From: Peptococcaceae bacterium
Lineage (GTDB): Bacteria; Bacillota; Peptococcia; Peptococcales; Peptococcaceae
DNA length: 31,157 nt
Direction of reading: 5' to 3'
Assembly: GCA_019420345.1 (NCBI GenBank)
Contig: JAHZHI010000015.1
Location: forward strand, 9,056-40,212
The translations under genes were made by a program, and so were the position numbers. Every line of letters begins with the position of its first letter. Position 1 is the first letter of the stretch. Shown piece after piece: positions 12,702-20,203 of this stretch. The notes beneath the pieces were generated by a model. It was not told the DNA's origin. It worked only from the letters and a program-made list of their open reading frames with translations, and searched no databases.

Positions 12702-13823
12702 GTGAGTAGCAATGATATAGAGCGGGAACGGGTGATTGTCCGTACCAGTATTATAGGAATCTTGTCTAATATCGTGCTGGTCATTTTTAAGGCTTTGGTG
12801 GGCTTTGCCGCCGGGTCTATCGCGATCATCCTCGATGCTGTCAATAATTTGACCGACGTGCTTTCGAGCGTTATTACCATCGTTGGCACCAAGCTGGCCA
12901 ATCGCGCACCGGACAAGGGCCATCCTGTCGGCCATGGGCGCATGGAATATTTGACCACCATGGTGGTGGCTGTCATCATTCTTTATGCCGGTGTTACGGC
13001 CATGATGGAGTCTGTGAAAAAGATTTTGCATCCAGCAGCAGCGTCCTACAGCGTGGTGACTCTGCTTGTTTTGGTGGGAGCCGTTATTGTCAAGCTCTTT
13101 CTTGGCACCTATGTGCGGCGCAAAGGCAGAGCGGTGGGGTCCGGTGCGCTGGAAGGGTCTGGTTTGGATGCGCTTTATGACGCCATTATTTCCAGCTCGG
13201 TATTGGCGACCGCGCTTCTCTATATGGCAACGGGGTTGAGCCTGGAAGCTTGGATTGGCGTAGTGATTGCGTTGTTTATTTTGAAATCCGGTCTGAGCAT
13301 GATTGGCGCGGCTGTTAATGCGATGATGGGTGCACGCGTCAGCGGCAATCTCTCCAAAGCCATTAAAGCCACCGTGGCGGAAGAACCAGGCGTTATGGGC
13401 GCGTACGATCTTTTCCTCAATGATTATGGACCGGGCAATTATTATGGGTCGGTGCATGTGGAAGTACCGGAAACGACCACCGCTGAGGAAATTGATGTCA
13501 TGAGTCATAACATTCAGGAACGTGTGCTGAAAAGACATGGTGTGGTCATTACGACGGTCGGGGTTTACGCGTACAACACCACCAATCCTGTGTCGGTGGA
13601 AATGCGTGAGAACGTGCGTAAGCTGGTGATGGCGCATAAGGGTGTCATTCAGATGCACGGCTTTTATGCCAACGCTGAAGAAAAAAAGATTCACTTTGAC
13701 GTGATCATTTCGTTTAACATCAAAGACCGCGAATCGCTGCGGCAGCACATTGTCAACGATGTGCAAAAACGTTATCCAGGCTGGTCGGTGTATACCAATC
13801 TGGATATTGATTTGAGCGACTAA
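12702..13823 (+). CDS. Cation diffusion facilitator, probable Mn2+ efflux type
   Basis: CDF transporter of 373 residues: six membrane helices in the first 210 residues, a cytosolic ferredoxin-like dimerisation domain (about 215-295), and a further C-terminal domain of about 75 residues. The helix 2 site is N48-x3-D52 (in DAVNNLTD) and the helix 5 site is D156-x3-D160 (in GLDALYDAI), an ND-DD set. Zinc members usually have HD-HD or DD-HD; ND-DD is the arrangement I recall for manganese exporters such as pneumococcal MntE, so manganese is the preferred guess. GHPVGHGRMEY is the conserved loop. Start is GTG at 12702 with AAGGAGG 10 bases upstream. Monocistronic, followed by a terminator. Confidence 0.9.
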   Translation: MSSNDIERERVIVRTSIIGILSNIVLVIFKALVGFAAGSIAIILDAVNNLTDVLSSVITIVGTKLANRAPDKGHPVGHGRMEYLTTMVVAVIILYAGVTAMMESVKKILHPAAASYSVVTLLVLVGAVIVKLFLGTYVRRKGRAVGSGALEGSGLDALYDAIISSSVLATALLYMATGLSLEAWIGVVIALFILKSGLSMIGAAVNAMMGARVSGNLSKAIKATVAEEPGVMGAYDLFLNDYGPGNYYGSVHVEVPETTTAEEIDVMSHNIQERVLKRHGVVITTVGVYAYNTTNPVSVEMRENVRKLVMAHKGVIQMHGFYANAEEKKIHFDVIISFNIKDRESLRQHIVNDVQKRYPGWSVYTNLDIDLSD

Positions 13824-13827
13824 GCGA

Positions 13828-13865
13828 AGCGTGCCGCTGGGGCCTACCAGCGACACGCTTTTTTG
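13828..13865 (+). terminator. Terminator after the CDF gene
   Basis: A 13-bp stem (AGCGTGCCGCTGG / CCAGCGACACGCT, one mismatch) is followed by a T run. Confidence 0.82.
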
Positions 13866-13866
13866 C

Positions 13867-13902
13867 AAAGAATCGCCTCGGGTAAGAGCGCCCGAGGCGA
13901 TT
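13867..13902 (-). terminator. Likely terminator of the 4-hydroxybutyrate dehydrogenase gene
   Basis: A 12-bp perfect stem (AATCGCCTCGGG / CCCGAGGCGATT) lies next to the stop on the minus strand. The T tract is short (CTTT), but the preceding CDF terminator adds A/T sequence. Confidence 0.65.
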
Positions 13903-13907
13903 GCTGT

Positions 13908-15020
13908 TTAATACAGTTCGCGGTAAATTTTTTCGATGCGGTCACGGTCAAATGGCACAAAGTTGTTGACCAGGAGACGCTGCTGACCATTGTAGACAGA
14001 GTCGGCAAATTCAGCGATCTGTGCTTCGCTCATGCCATAGTCACGCAGCGGTTTCTTCTGTACGAGATGGTTGAGGAGGTCTTCGAGTTTGTCGTAGACA
14101 TCCTGCACATCGCATTCGAGAATCTCAGCGAGGCGTGCATTCAGCACGGCAATTTCACCATCCTGGCGGATTTCCATGTAGTTGCGCATAACGCCTGTGA
14201 ACATGGCGTAGTTGGATTCGCCGTGCGGCACATGGAAGGTGCCGCCGAGGGGATAGCTCAGCGCATGCACGGCAGCGCAGCCGGCGTTGCTGAAAGCGAC
14301 CCCAGCATAGGTGCTGGCGAAGAGGAAGTCTTCCAGCAATGGCTTGCGCGCTTCTGGTCCTTCGGCCACAATGGCTTTGAAGCCGTTGAGGATGAGGTCG
14401 ATGGCTTTATAGCTGAGCAGCTTGCCGATTGGGGTGGCTTTTGGGGAGAGGGCAGATTCTACAGCATGTACGAGAGCATCGATGGCGCTGGTGGAGAATG
14501 GTTCCATTGGCAGGCTTTCCAAAAGTTCTGGAATCAGCACGGCGTCGTCTGGGAACAGAGCAGGATTGCCATAGCCGGCCTTGGTGCTGCGGCTGACCAA
14601 TGCCAGTGCGGCTACGCTGGTGACTTCACTGCCGGTGCCGCAGGTGGTTGGCGCCAGAACAAGCGTGCGCACCTTCTTAGGCTGGCGCTTGCCGTCGTAG
14701 AGATCGAGCACGGGCGCTGCCTGATCGAGCACGAAGAACTTTGCCACGTCAAGCACGCTGCCGCCGCCGACACCGATGATGCGCTTGTAATCTTTGGTGA
14801 TGTCGCGGTCCATGGCTTCGATCATTTCATCGGTTGGTTCGCCTTTGCCGTAATCTTTTGGATAGATAAAATCACATTTCAGATCCAATGCGGCAAAGAA
14901 ATCGTTGTAAACATGATGGCTCGTGAAGAGAAGATCGCCTTCGCCAATGGCAAAGGCTTCTGCAAACTGCTTCACCGAATCGAGGCAGTGCAGAGTTGGT
15001 TTCATGACAAATTGACTCAT
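13908..15020 (-). CDS. 4hbD: 4-hydroxybutyrate dehydrogenase (Fe-dependent group III alcohol dehydrogenase)
   Basis: Iron-dependent alcohol dehydrogenase of 370 residues that interconverts succinate semialdehyde and 4-hydroxybutyrate with NAD(H), a step in succinate or GABA fermentation. NAD-binding motif GVGGGSVLDVAK (83-94) and TTCGTGSEVTS are present. Metal ligands fit D181-x3-H185, H252 (VHALSYPLGG) and H266 (VPHGESN). Long blocks resemble the C. kluyveri enzyme as I remember it, notably EDFLFASTYAGVAFSNAG, KKPLRDYGM and FADSVYNGQQRLLVNN, which favours this over a generic alcohol dehydrogenase. Start at 15020 has AGGAGG 7 bases upstream. No CoA-transferase, succinate-semialdehyde dehydrogenase or 4-hydroxybutyryl-CoA dehydratase is adjacent. 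Confidence 0.9.
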   Translation of the reverse strand: MSQFVMKPTLHCLDSVKQFAEAFAIGEGDLLFTSHHVYNDFFAALDLKCDFIYPKDYGKGEPTDEMIEAMDRDITKDYKRIIGVGGGSVLDVAKFFVLDQAAPVLDLYDGKRQPKKVRTLVLAPTTCGTGSEVTSVAALALVSRSTKAGYGNPALFPDDAVLIPELLESLPMEPFSTSAIDALVHAVESALSPKATPIGKLLSYKAIDLILNGFKAIVAEGPEARKPLLEDFLFASTYAGVAFSNAGCAAVHALSYPLGGTFHVPHGESNYAMFTGVMRNYMEIRQDGEIAVLNARLAEILECDVQDVYDKLEDLLNHLVQKKPLRDYGMSEAQIAEFADSVYNGQQRLLVNNFVPFDRDRIEKIYRELY

Positions 15021-15054
15021 GGAGGAGCCTCCTTTATGGTTGTTGTTTAGTTGT

Positions 15055-15083
15055 ATTGTAAAACTTTCGCGCGTCACTGGCAA
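15055..15083 (-). promoter_or_regulatory. Promoter of the 4-hydroxybutyrate dehydrogenase gene
   Basis: On the minus strand: -35 TTGCCA (15083-15078), 17 bases, -10 TACAAT (15060-15055). It is back to back with the lipid kinase promoter; the two -35 elements are only 8 bases apart, so the genes may compete for polymerase. Confidence 0.75.
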
Positions 15084-15091
15084 CCCGGCGC

Positions 15092-15120
15092 TTGATTATA
15101 TCTTTTAGATTGGCTATGAT
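15092..15120 (+). promoter_or_regulatory. Promoter of the lipid kinase-ARH operon
   Basis: -35 TTGATT (15092-15097), 17 bases, -10 TATGAT (15115-15120). Confidence 0.72.
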
Positions 15121-15143
15121 ACGAGTAGAAAGGAGCGCTTGTC

Positions 15144-16073
15144 ATGATCACCTTTATTGTCAATGAAACCAGCGGCCGTGGTCGCGCTGCCAGTGTGTGG
15201 CGCCGTCTGCGCCGTCAGCTCATCACCGACGGAGTTCCCTTCCGCGCCTGGAGCACCCGGCAGGCTGGGGAAGCCACTGAACTGGCGCGGCTCGCCAGTG
15301 CCAGCAGCGGCAATCTTAAAAAGATCGTGGTTGTCGGCGGCGATGGCACCGTCAACGAAGTGCTGAACGGCATCGATGACCTGGCGCACACGGCGCTCGG
15401 CGTGGTGCCAATCGGTTCCGGCAACGACTTTGTGCGTGGCCTGGGACTGCCGCGCCGCCCTGAACAGGCCCTGGCACGCGCCCTTGCTTCGGACGGCAGC
15501 CGCCGCATCGATCTTGGTCAGGTCACTGCCGATGACCATGCGCCACGGCGTTTCGCCATCAGCGGCGGCATTGGCATGGATGCTTGGGTTTGCGCCACAG
15601 TGGATGCTTCTCGTCTTAAGACCAGCTTTAATCGTCTTGGTTTGGGCAGCCTCAGTTATCTGTTTGTGACCTTGACTGCCCCCTGGAACCTTGAGACCGC
15701 CAACGGTGTCGTTACGCTTGATACCCCGCATGGTTTGCATACGGCGGCTATTCATGATCTTATTTTTCTTGCCGGCATGAACTTCCCATGGGAAGGCGGC
15801 GGTGTACCCATCGCGCCTGGCGCCAGTGCAGAGGATGGCTGTTTCTCTGTTTGTCTGGCGCAGAATCTCAACAGTCGTCAGGTTTTTGCCAAGCTGCCGC
15901 GTCTAGCCCTCGGCAAACACATTCACACCAACGGCGTCACCTTGCTTCCGGCATCACGCGTGAGCGTTCAGCTTGACACACCGCTGTACGTTCATGCCGA
16001 CGGCGAAGTTGCCGGAAAAAGCCGCCGCGTCGTCTTTGAGGTGCTGCCAAAAGCGCTGCGGGTGCTGGTATGA
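15144..16073 (+). CDS. Diacylglycerol/sphingosine kinase family lipid kinase (DagK/YegS-like)
   Basis: Predicted 309-residue soluble lipid kinase that would phosphorylate diacylglycerol or a related lipid with ATP at the membrane face. The DAGK catalytic fold is clear: VVVGGDGTVNEVLNGI with GGDGT at 65-69, then VVPIGSGNDFVRGLGLP with GSGNDF at 91-96. The second domain is the beta-sandwich with SGGIGMDAWV, MNFPWEGGGVPIAPGASAEDGCFSV and the end motif YVHADGEV, all conserved in the DgkB/YegS group. AAAGGAG precedes the ATG. It is followed after 42 bases by the ARH-SseB gene, likely on the same transcript. The lipid substrate cannot be read from sequence. Confidence 0.92.
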   Translation: MITFIVNETSGRGRAASVWRRLRRQLITDGVPFRAWSTRQAGEATELARLASASSGNLKKIVVVGGDGTVNEVLNGIDDLAHTALGVVPIGSGNDFVRGLGLPRRPEQALARALASDGSRRIDLGQVTADDHAPRRFAISGGIGMDAWVCATVDASRLKTSFNRLGLGSLSYLFVTLTAPWNLETANGVVTLDTPHGLHTAAIHDLIFLAGMNFPWEGGGVPIAPGASAEDGCFSVCLAQNLNSRQVFAKLPRLALGKHIHTNGVTLLPASRVSVQLDTPLYVHADGEVAGKSRRVVFEVLPKALRVLV

Positions 16074-16115
16074 GGGAAAGAAAGGCAGCAATAAACGATC
16101 AGCAAGGAGGAAAAA

Positions 16116-17318
16116 ATGATGTACGGTGCAATTTTAGGTGATATGATCGGTGCCCCTTATGAATTTGACCGCAGCCCAAAGGTGAAGGATTTTCCGTTGT
16201 TCGGCCCGCAGTCGGTGTTTACCGATGACTCCGTGATGACCATTGCGGTGGCTGAGGCGTTGCTTGACACCCTAGGTGCGCCGGATGAAACGGTGCAGGC
16301 GGCGCTGGTGCAGTCGCTGCAGAAGTGGGGCCGCCGTTATCCCGATGCGGGCTATGGCGGCATGTTTCGTCAGTGGCTTTGGGCCGAGCAGCCTGCGCCC
16401 TATGGCAGCTATGGCAATGGTGCCGCCATGCGTGTCGCTGCTGCAGGCTGGCTCGGGAAAACGCTGGAGGAAGCGCGGCACCTTGCCCGTCTCAGTGCGA
16501 GCGTTACGCACAACCATCCGGAGGGTCTGAAAGGGGCAGAATCTGTCGCCGCCGCCATTTTCCTGGCGCGGCAGGGCGAAGAGAAGGCGGCCATTCGCCG
16601 TTTTGTCAGCGAGACCTTTGGTTATGATTTGAGCCGCAGCTGCGACGTCATCCGCCCCACCTACCATCATGTGGCAAGCTGCCAGGAAACGGTGCCGCCA
16701 GCCATCACTGCTTTCCTTGAGGGCGAAGATTTTGAGGATGTCATTCGCACTGCGGTGTCCCTCGGCGGCGACTGCGATACGCTTACTTGCATTGCCGGCA
16801 GCATCGCCGAAGCTTTTTATGGCGTGCCCGATGCACTCGTTGCTGCCTGTCGGGTGCGGCTGCCCGAGGATATGCTGGCGGTTATCGACCGTTTTCAGGA
16901 AGCGGTTCAGCCCCCGTTTCATAACGCTTTTCTCGATGGCAACGACCGCATCGAGGCCGCCATGGATCAGTATCTGGACAATAGCAGCGAGGACACGCTG
17001 GCAGCGCTTTTGGCATGTATTCGCCAGCGCATGCAGGAAGATGGGCATGTGCTTATTCCGATCGAACGTATTCCTGGCGATGATGCAGGCTTTCTCATGC
17101 GCACGCTGGCGCGTGACGATGGCCAATCTTGGCTCGTGCTTTTCACCAGCGACGCCGCTTTTCGCCAGGGCCCGCCGAGCGATGTGATTTCCAATTTTAT
17201 CGATGCGACGCTGCAGGCCGGTCTTGATTTGAAAGCCGATGGCTTTGTGCTGAATCCATGGAGCCAGCCGTTTTATTTGAATCGTGAGATGGTGGAAAAA
17301 ATTTTGGCAGAATCTTGA
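16116..17318 (+). CDS. ADP-ribosylglycohydrolase fused to an SseB-like C-terminal domain
   Basis: Two-domain protein of 400 residues. The first (about 1-260) is an ADP-ribosylglycohydrolase: GAILGDMIGAPYEF, FTDDSVMT (35-42, the Mg-binding T-D-D triad), SYGNGAAMRV, SVTHNHPEG, and VSLGGDCDTLTCIAGSIAEA near 210-230 with the second Asp set. All metal ligands are present, so hydrolysis of an ADP-ribosyl linkage is expected. The second (about 270-395) resembles SseB N-terminal domains: ALLACIRQRMQEDGHVLIPI, WLVLFTSDAAFRQGPPSDVISNFIDATL and DGFVLNPWSQPFYLNREMV. Its role is unknown. AAGGAGG precedes; ATG at 16116 or the adjacent ATG at 16119 may be used. Downstream of the lipid kinase. Confidence 0.88.
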   Translation: MMYGAILGDMIGAPYEFDRSPKVKDFPLFGPQSVFTDDSVMTIAVAEALLDTLGAPDETVQAALVQSLQKWGRRYPDAGYGGMFRQWLWAEQPAPYGSYGNGAAMRVAAAGWLGKTLEEARHLARLSASVTHNHPEGLKGAESVAAAIFLARQGEEKAAIRRFVSETFGYDLSRSCDVIRPTYHHVASCQETVPPAITAFLEGEDFEDVIRTAVSLGGDCDTLTCIAGSIAEAFYGVPDALVAACRVRLPEDMLAVIDRFQEAVQPPFHNAFLDGNDRIEAAMDQYLDNSSEDTLAALLACIRQRMQEDGHVLIPIERIPGDDAGFLMRTLARDDGQSWLVLFTSDAAFRQGPPSDVISNFIDATLQAGLDLKADGFVLNPWSQPFYLNREMVEKILAES

Positions 17319-17326
17319 TAACAGGA

Positions 17327-17358
17327 ACGGGTGGTGCGTGGCGCGCCGCCTGTTTTTT
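17327..17358 (+). terminator. Terminator after the ARH-SseB gene
   Basis: A 10-bp stem with three G-T wobbles (ACGGGTGGTG / CGCCGCCTGT) and a 7-base loop is followed by a T run. Confidence 0.75.
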
Positions 17359-17397
17359 TGCGGATTTTTACGCCAAGATGTTGCACAGGTCACATGA

Positions 17398-17426
17398 TTG
17401 GCAGGACTTTGACGGTACATTATCTA
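17398..17426 (+). promoter_or_regulatory. Possible promoter of the HPP gene
   Basis: -35 TTGGCA (17398-17403), 17 bases, weak -10 TATCTA (17421-17426). Confidence 0.5.
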
Positions 17427-17455
17427 TAGAAAGTACATGTTCAAGGAGGCTTTTT

Positions 17456-17983
17456 ATGAAACTGTTGCGCAGCATCTCTCTGCCGGAAATTCTGGCAACG
17501 TCCGTTGGTGTTTTTGGCGGCATTGGCAGTATTTCTTTGTTGACGTATTTGCTTATTGCACCTTTTGGTGCCAGTGCGGTGCTTCTTTACAGTGCCACGT
17601 CGTCACCGCTGGCGCAGCCGCGTAATCTGATTGGCGGGCATTTTGTTGCCGCGCTGGTGGGTGTGACTTGCTATCAGCTTTTTGGCGAAACCTGGTACGC
17701 CGTGACGTTTGCTGTTTGCGGAGCCATTCTGCTGATGATGGTCACCGATACGGTGCACCCGCCGGGCGGCGCCACCGCCATCGTTTCGGTGCTGAATCAT
17801 GCTGGCTATGGCTTTGTGCTGTCTCCGATTGCCATCGGAGTGGTTATTTTGCTGATCAATGCGTATTTTGCCAACAAACTGTCTCCGCAGCGCAGCTATC
17901 CGCTGAGTCTGGGCCGCGCGTCGGCTCCGGCGGCGCAGGAAGCGGTGGCTGCTGACGTTCTTGGTGAACGCACCTCGCGCTGA
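17456..17983 (+). CDS. HPP family integral membrane protein
   Basis: Membrane protein of 175 residues with about four hydrophobic helices. It carries the family signature VTDTVHPPGGATA, with the HPP triplet at 101-103, and the other conserved block LIAPFGASAVLLYSATSSPLAQPRNLIGGH. Some cyanobacterial and plant HPP proteins move nitrite; the function in anaerobic Firmicutes is not settled. The hydrophilic, Ala-rich tail (about 150-175) is not conserved in character. Start at 17456 with AAGGAGG 6 bases upstream; the open frame back to 17315 is not used. Monocistronic. Confidence 0.88.
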   Translation: MKLLRSISLPEILATSVGVFGGIGSISLLTYLLIAPFGASAVLLYSATSSPLAQPRNLIGGHFVAALVGVTCYQLFGETWYAVTFAVCGAILLMMVTDTVHPPGGATAIVSVLNHAGYGFVLSPIAIGVVILLINAYFANKLSPQRSYPLSLGRASAPAAQEAVAADVLGERTSR

Positions 17984-18015
17984 ATAAAGCGGAGGCGTCT
18001 TATTAAAATTGAAAG

Positions 18016-18056
18016 CGCCGCCTTTCTGTGACCCATACAGAAAGGCGGCGTTTTTT
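18016..18056. terminator. Terminator between the HPP gene and the convergent ABC operon
   Basis: A 14-bp perfect stem (CGCCGCCTTTCTGT / ACAGAAAGGCGGCG) with a 7-base loop has six Ts on the plus strand. The minus side is T-rich (CTTTCAATTTTA), so it may serve both genes. Confidence 0.88.
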
Positions 18057-18066
18057 GCGTGCTGGC

Positions 18067-19299
18067 TCAGGCACAGCGGCGCACATGGCTGACAATGGCG
18101 AGAACAGCGAAGATTGGCAGCTCAATGGCACTGACGATTGTCATAGCAATCGGCGTCCAGCAGAGAAAGTCTCCGAGCTGCAGCAGGTGAAAATCGCGCA
18201 GTGCGTACAAAGTGCCAGATTGCAGGGCGACGCCGGACGATGGCAGGAAGGTGTTGAGCCAGTCGACAACACTCGTTGGCAGGATCACATAGGTCAGCAC
18301 TGGCAGCACACAGAGCAGCAGGGCGCTGAAGGTGGCAGCGACGAGGTTTTTCATGCGTGCCGAAATCAGCAGAATGGCGGAGAGGCTGGCAAGAATCGTC
18401 AAAAGCGCCAGGAGCGCGAGCACGATTTGCAGCTCACCAAAGTTGAAGGGCAGCGGTGTGACCGGCGAGAACAGCCCCAGCATTTGGGCTGAGGTCGCCA
18501 GTGTTTCCCAGCCGTACAGGCTGTCGGAGATGATCCAGTATAAGCTCAGGCAGACGGCACTCAGCCCTCCGCAGACCAGGAACACCGCCAGCACACGCGC
18601 CACAGCCAGCGGTGCACGGCCGCGCTTGGTGCAGCGGTTGATGTCGTCGGCGCCGCTTTGCAGGTCGGCGGTGAACACCGGCGCAGCGAGGACGGCACAG
18701 CAAAGCAGCAGCACCAGTGCCAGCAGCATCATATATTCGAGGGTGGTGGTGTCGGTGCCGGGCACGTAGGTGAAGGGCGTTTCCACGGTGTTGTAAAGGT
18801 TAAGAAAATAAGCCGCTGGCGCTGCGTCGTTTGGATATTCCATCGCCATCAGGCCGCTGATGCGCGCTGGGGCTGCGTCGTAGTAATCGGTTATGCGCTC
18901 TGGGTCAAGCGCCAGCCAGGGCGTCGGCTGGCCATTTTCAGCCGGAAAGAGATCGCCGACGCCGTTCAGCAGACTTTGCACAGTGTTGATCTCGGCGTAG
19001 GCGTCGTCGGGCAGGTCAAAGGTGCTGTCGGCGTCGTAACGGGCAAACACGGCCTGGTAGGTTTCCAGGCTGTCGCGTACCTTCTCAGGTGTCACCGTGC
19101 CGGCAATGCCGGCTTCCAGCGTTTTGTCGTAGGCGAGGGCATCAAGCCCGGTGAGGGTGTCGCCGTCGCTGGTGTGAGACATCAGGTAGGTTGTTGGCAT
19201 GTAGGCCATGAATACGGTGAAAGCCAAAAGCCCGCAGATCATGAACAGGGTGCGGCGGGTTTTGAGGAGACGTTTCATTTCAAGCAGAAAGAGGCGCAT
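18067..19299 (-). CDS. ABC-2-type transporter permease
   Basis: Permease of 410 residues for the ATPase encoded just upstream. One hydrophobic helix near the N-terminus (about 20-40) is followed by a large extracytoplasmic segment of about 150 residues, then five or six clustered helices from about 190 to the end. This is the layout of ABC-2/ABC-2-like exporters of bacitracin- or antibiotic-resistance type. The substrate is unknown. Two starts are possible: ATG at 19299, about 10 bases after AAAGGA, used here; or GTG at 19308, which would give a GTGA overlap with the ATPase stop but sits too close to the ribosome site. Last gene of the sigma/ABC unit. Confidence 0.85.
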   Translation of the reverse strand: MRLFLLEMKRLLKTRRTLFMICGLLAFTVFMAYMPTTYLMSHTSDGDTLTGLDALAYDKTLEAGIAGTVTPEKVRDSLETYQAVFARYDADSTFDLPDDAYAEINTVQSLLNGVGDLFPAENGQPTPWLALDPERITDYYDAAPARISGLMAMEYPNDAAPAAYFLNLYNTVETPFTYVPGTDTTTLEYMMLLALVLLLCCAVLAAPVFTADLQSGADDINRCTKRGRAPLAVARVLAVFLVCGGLSAVCLSLYWIISDSLYGWETLATSAQMLGLFSPVTPLPFNFGELQIVLALLALLTILASLSAILLISARMKNLVAATFSALLLCVLPVLTYVILPTSVVDWLNTFLPSSGVALQSGTLYALRDFHLLQLGDFLCWTPIAMTIVSAIELPIFAVLAIVSHVRRCA

Positions 19300-19304
19300 G
19301 GTTG

Positions 19305-20186
19305 TCACATCCTTTCTTCGCGTGTGTGCGGAAAGAGCCAGAGGAAGAGATCTTCAAGGCGCGGCGCAGCTGCCTGAGAGCCTGCGAGCAGCGGTGTCTC
19401 TGCGAGATAGCGCAGGGCGATGCGTCCGTCCGGCTCGCTGCGCAGGCCAACGATCGTAAGCCTTTGCTCCCAGTGTGGCAGGGCAGCGGCGTCGATGGCG
19501 GCGGTCCAGATTTTGCCGCGCACCTTCTCGACGAGGGCTTCTGTGCGGTCGCAGGCAATGAGGGCACCGTCTTTCATGATCGCGTTTTGACCGGCGATCA
19601 CTTCCACATCGGCAACAATGTGGGTAGAGATGAGCACGATGCGCCCCTGCGCAAATTCCGCGAGCAGGTTGCGAAAGCGTACACGTTCGCTGGGGTCCAG
19701 GCCGCTCGTTGGCTCGTCGAGAATCAGCACCTCGGGCTCGTTCAACAGCGCCTGCGCAATGCCGACGCGCCGTTTCATGCCGCCGGAGAGTTTGACAATG
19801 CGTTTGCGGCGCACATCGCTCAGACTGAGCCGCTCCAACAGCGTGTCGATGCGGCGGCGGGCGTCGTGTTTGCCCAGGCCTTTGAGGGCCGCCATATAGT
19901 CGAGATAGTCGCCGACGGTGAAGCTGGGATAGAAGCCAAACTCCTGTGGCAGATAGCCGAAGCAGTCGCGGTAGCTTTCGCCCAGCTGGGCGATTGGCAC
20001 ACCGTCAAAACGGATGTCACCTTGGCTGGGCCGCATGATGCCGGCGATCATGCGCATCAAGGTGGTTTTGCCGGCGCCGTTGGCACCGAGCAGCCCCCAA
20101 ACACCAGGCGTCAGCGTGAGGCTGACATCGTCGACGGCGGTTTTATCGTGAAAGCGTTTGCTCACATGGTCAATGGTCAGTTCCAT
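19305..20186 (-). CDS. ABC transporter ATP-binding protein (exporter type)
   Basis: Nucleotide-binding subunit of 293 residues. Walker A GANGAGKTT (34-42), Q-loop region YLPQEFGFYPSFTVGDYLDYMA, signature LSGGMKRRVGIAQAL, Walker B VLILDEPTSGLDP, and switch histidine in LISTHIV are all present. It should therefore hydrolyse ATP. The C-terminal 75 residues form the extra domain common in CcmA/BcrA-type exporters. It pairs with the permease downstream, with overlapping or nearly touching reading frames, and follows a membrane protein and an ECF sigma remnant. The cargo is unknown. Confidence 0.93.
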   Translation of the reverse strand: MELTIDHVSKRFHDKTAVDDVSLTLTPGVWGLLGANGAGKTTLMRMIAGIMRPSQGDIRFDGVPIAQLGESYRDCFGYLPQEFGFYPSFTVGDYLDYMAALKGLGKHDARRRIDTLLERLSLSDVRRKRIVKLSGGMKRRVGIAQALLNEPEVLILDEPTSGLDPSERVRFRNLLAEFAQGRIVLISTHIVADVEVIAGQNAIMKDGALIACDRTEALVEKVRGKIWTAAIDAAALPHWEQRLTIVGLRSEPDGRIALRYLAETPLLAGSQAAAPRLEDLFLWLFPHTREERM

Positions 20187-20203
20187 AAAAATCCCCTTTC
20201 CAA

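Noticed and set aside
15005..15035. Hairpin hiding the ribosome site of the 4-hydroxybutyrate dehydrogenase gene (GGAGGCTCCTCC)
   Set aside because: Loop would be only 2-4 bases with a 4-bp stem; too weak to claim regulation.
13863..15050. 395-codon plus-strand open frame over the 4-hydroxybutyrate dehydrogenase gene
   Set aside because: Opposite strand encodes a complete enzyme; this frame starts inside a terminator.
16272..17420. 382-codon minus-strand open frame over the ARH-SseB gene
   Set aside because: Shadow frame rich in Arg/His with no recognisable domain.
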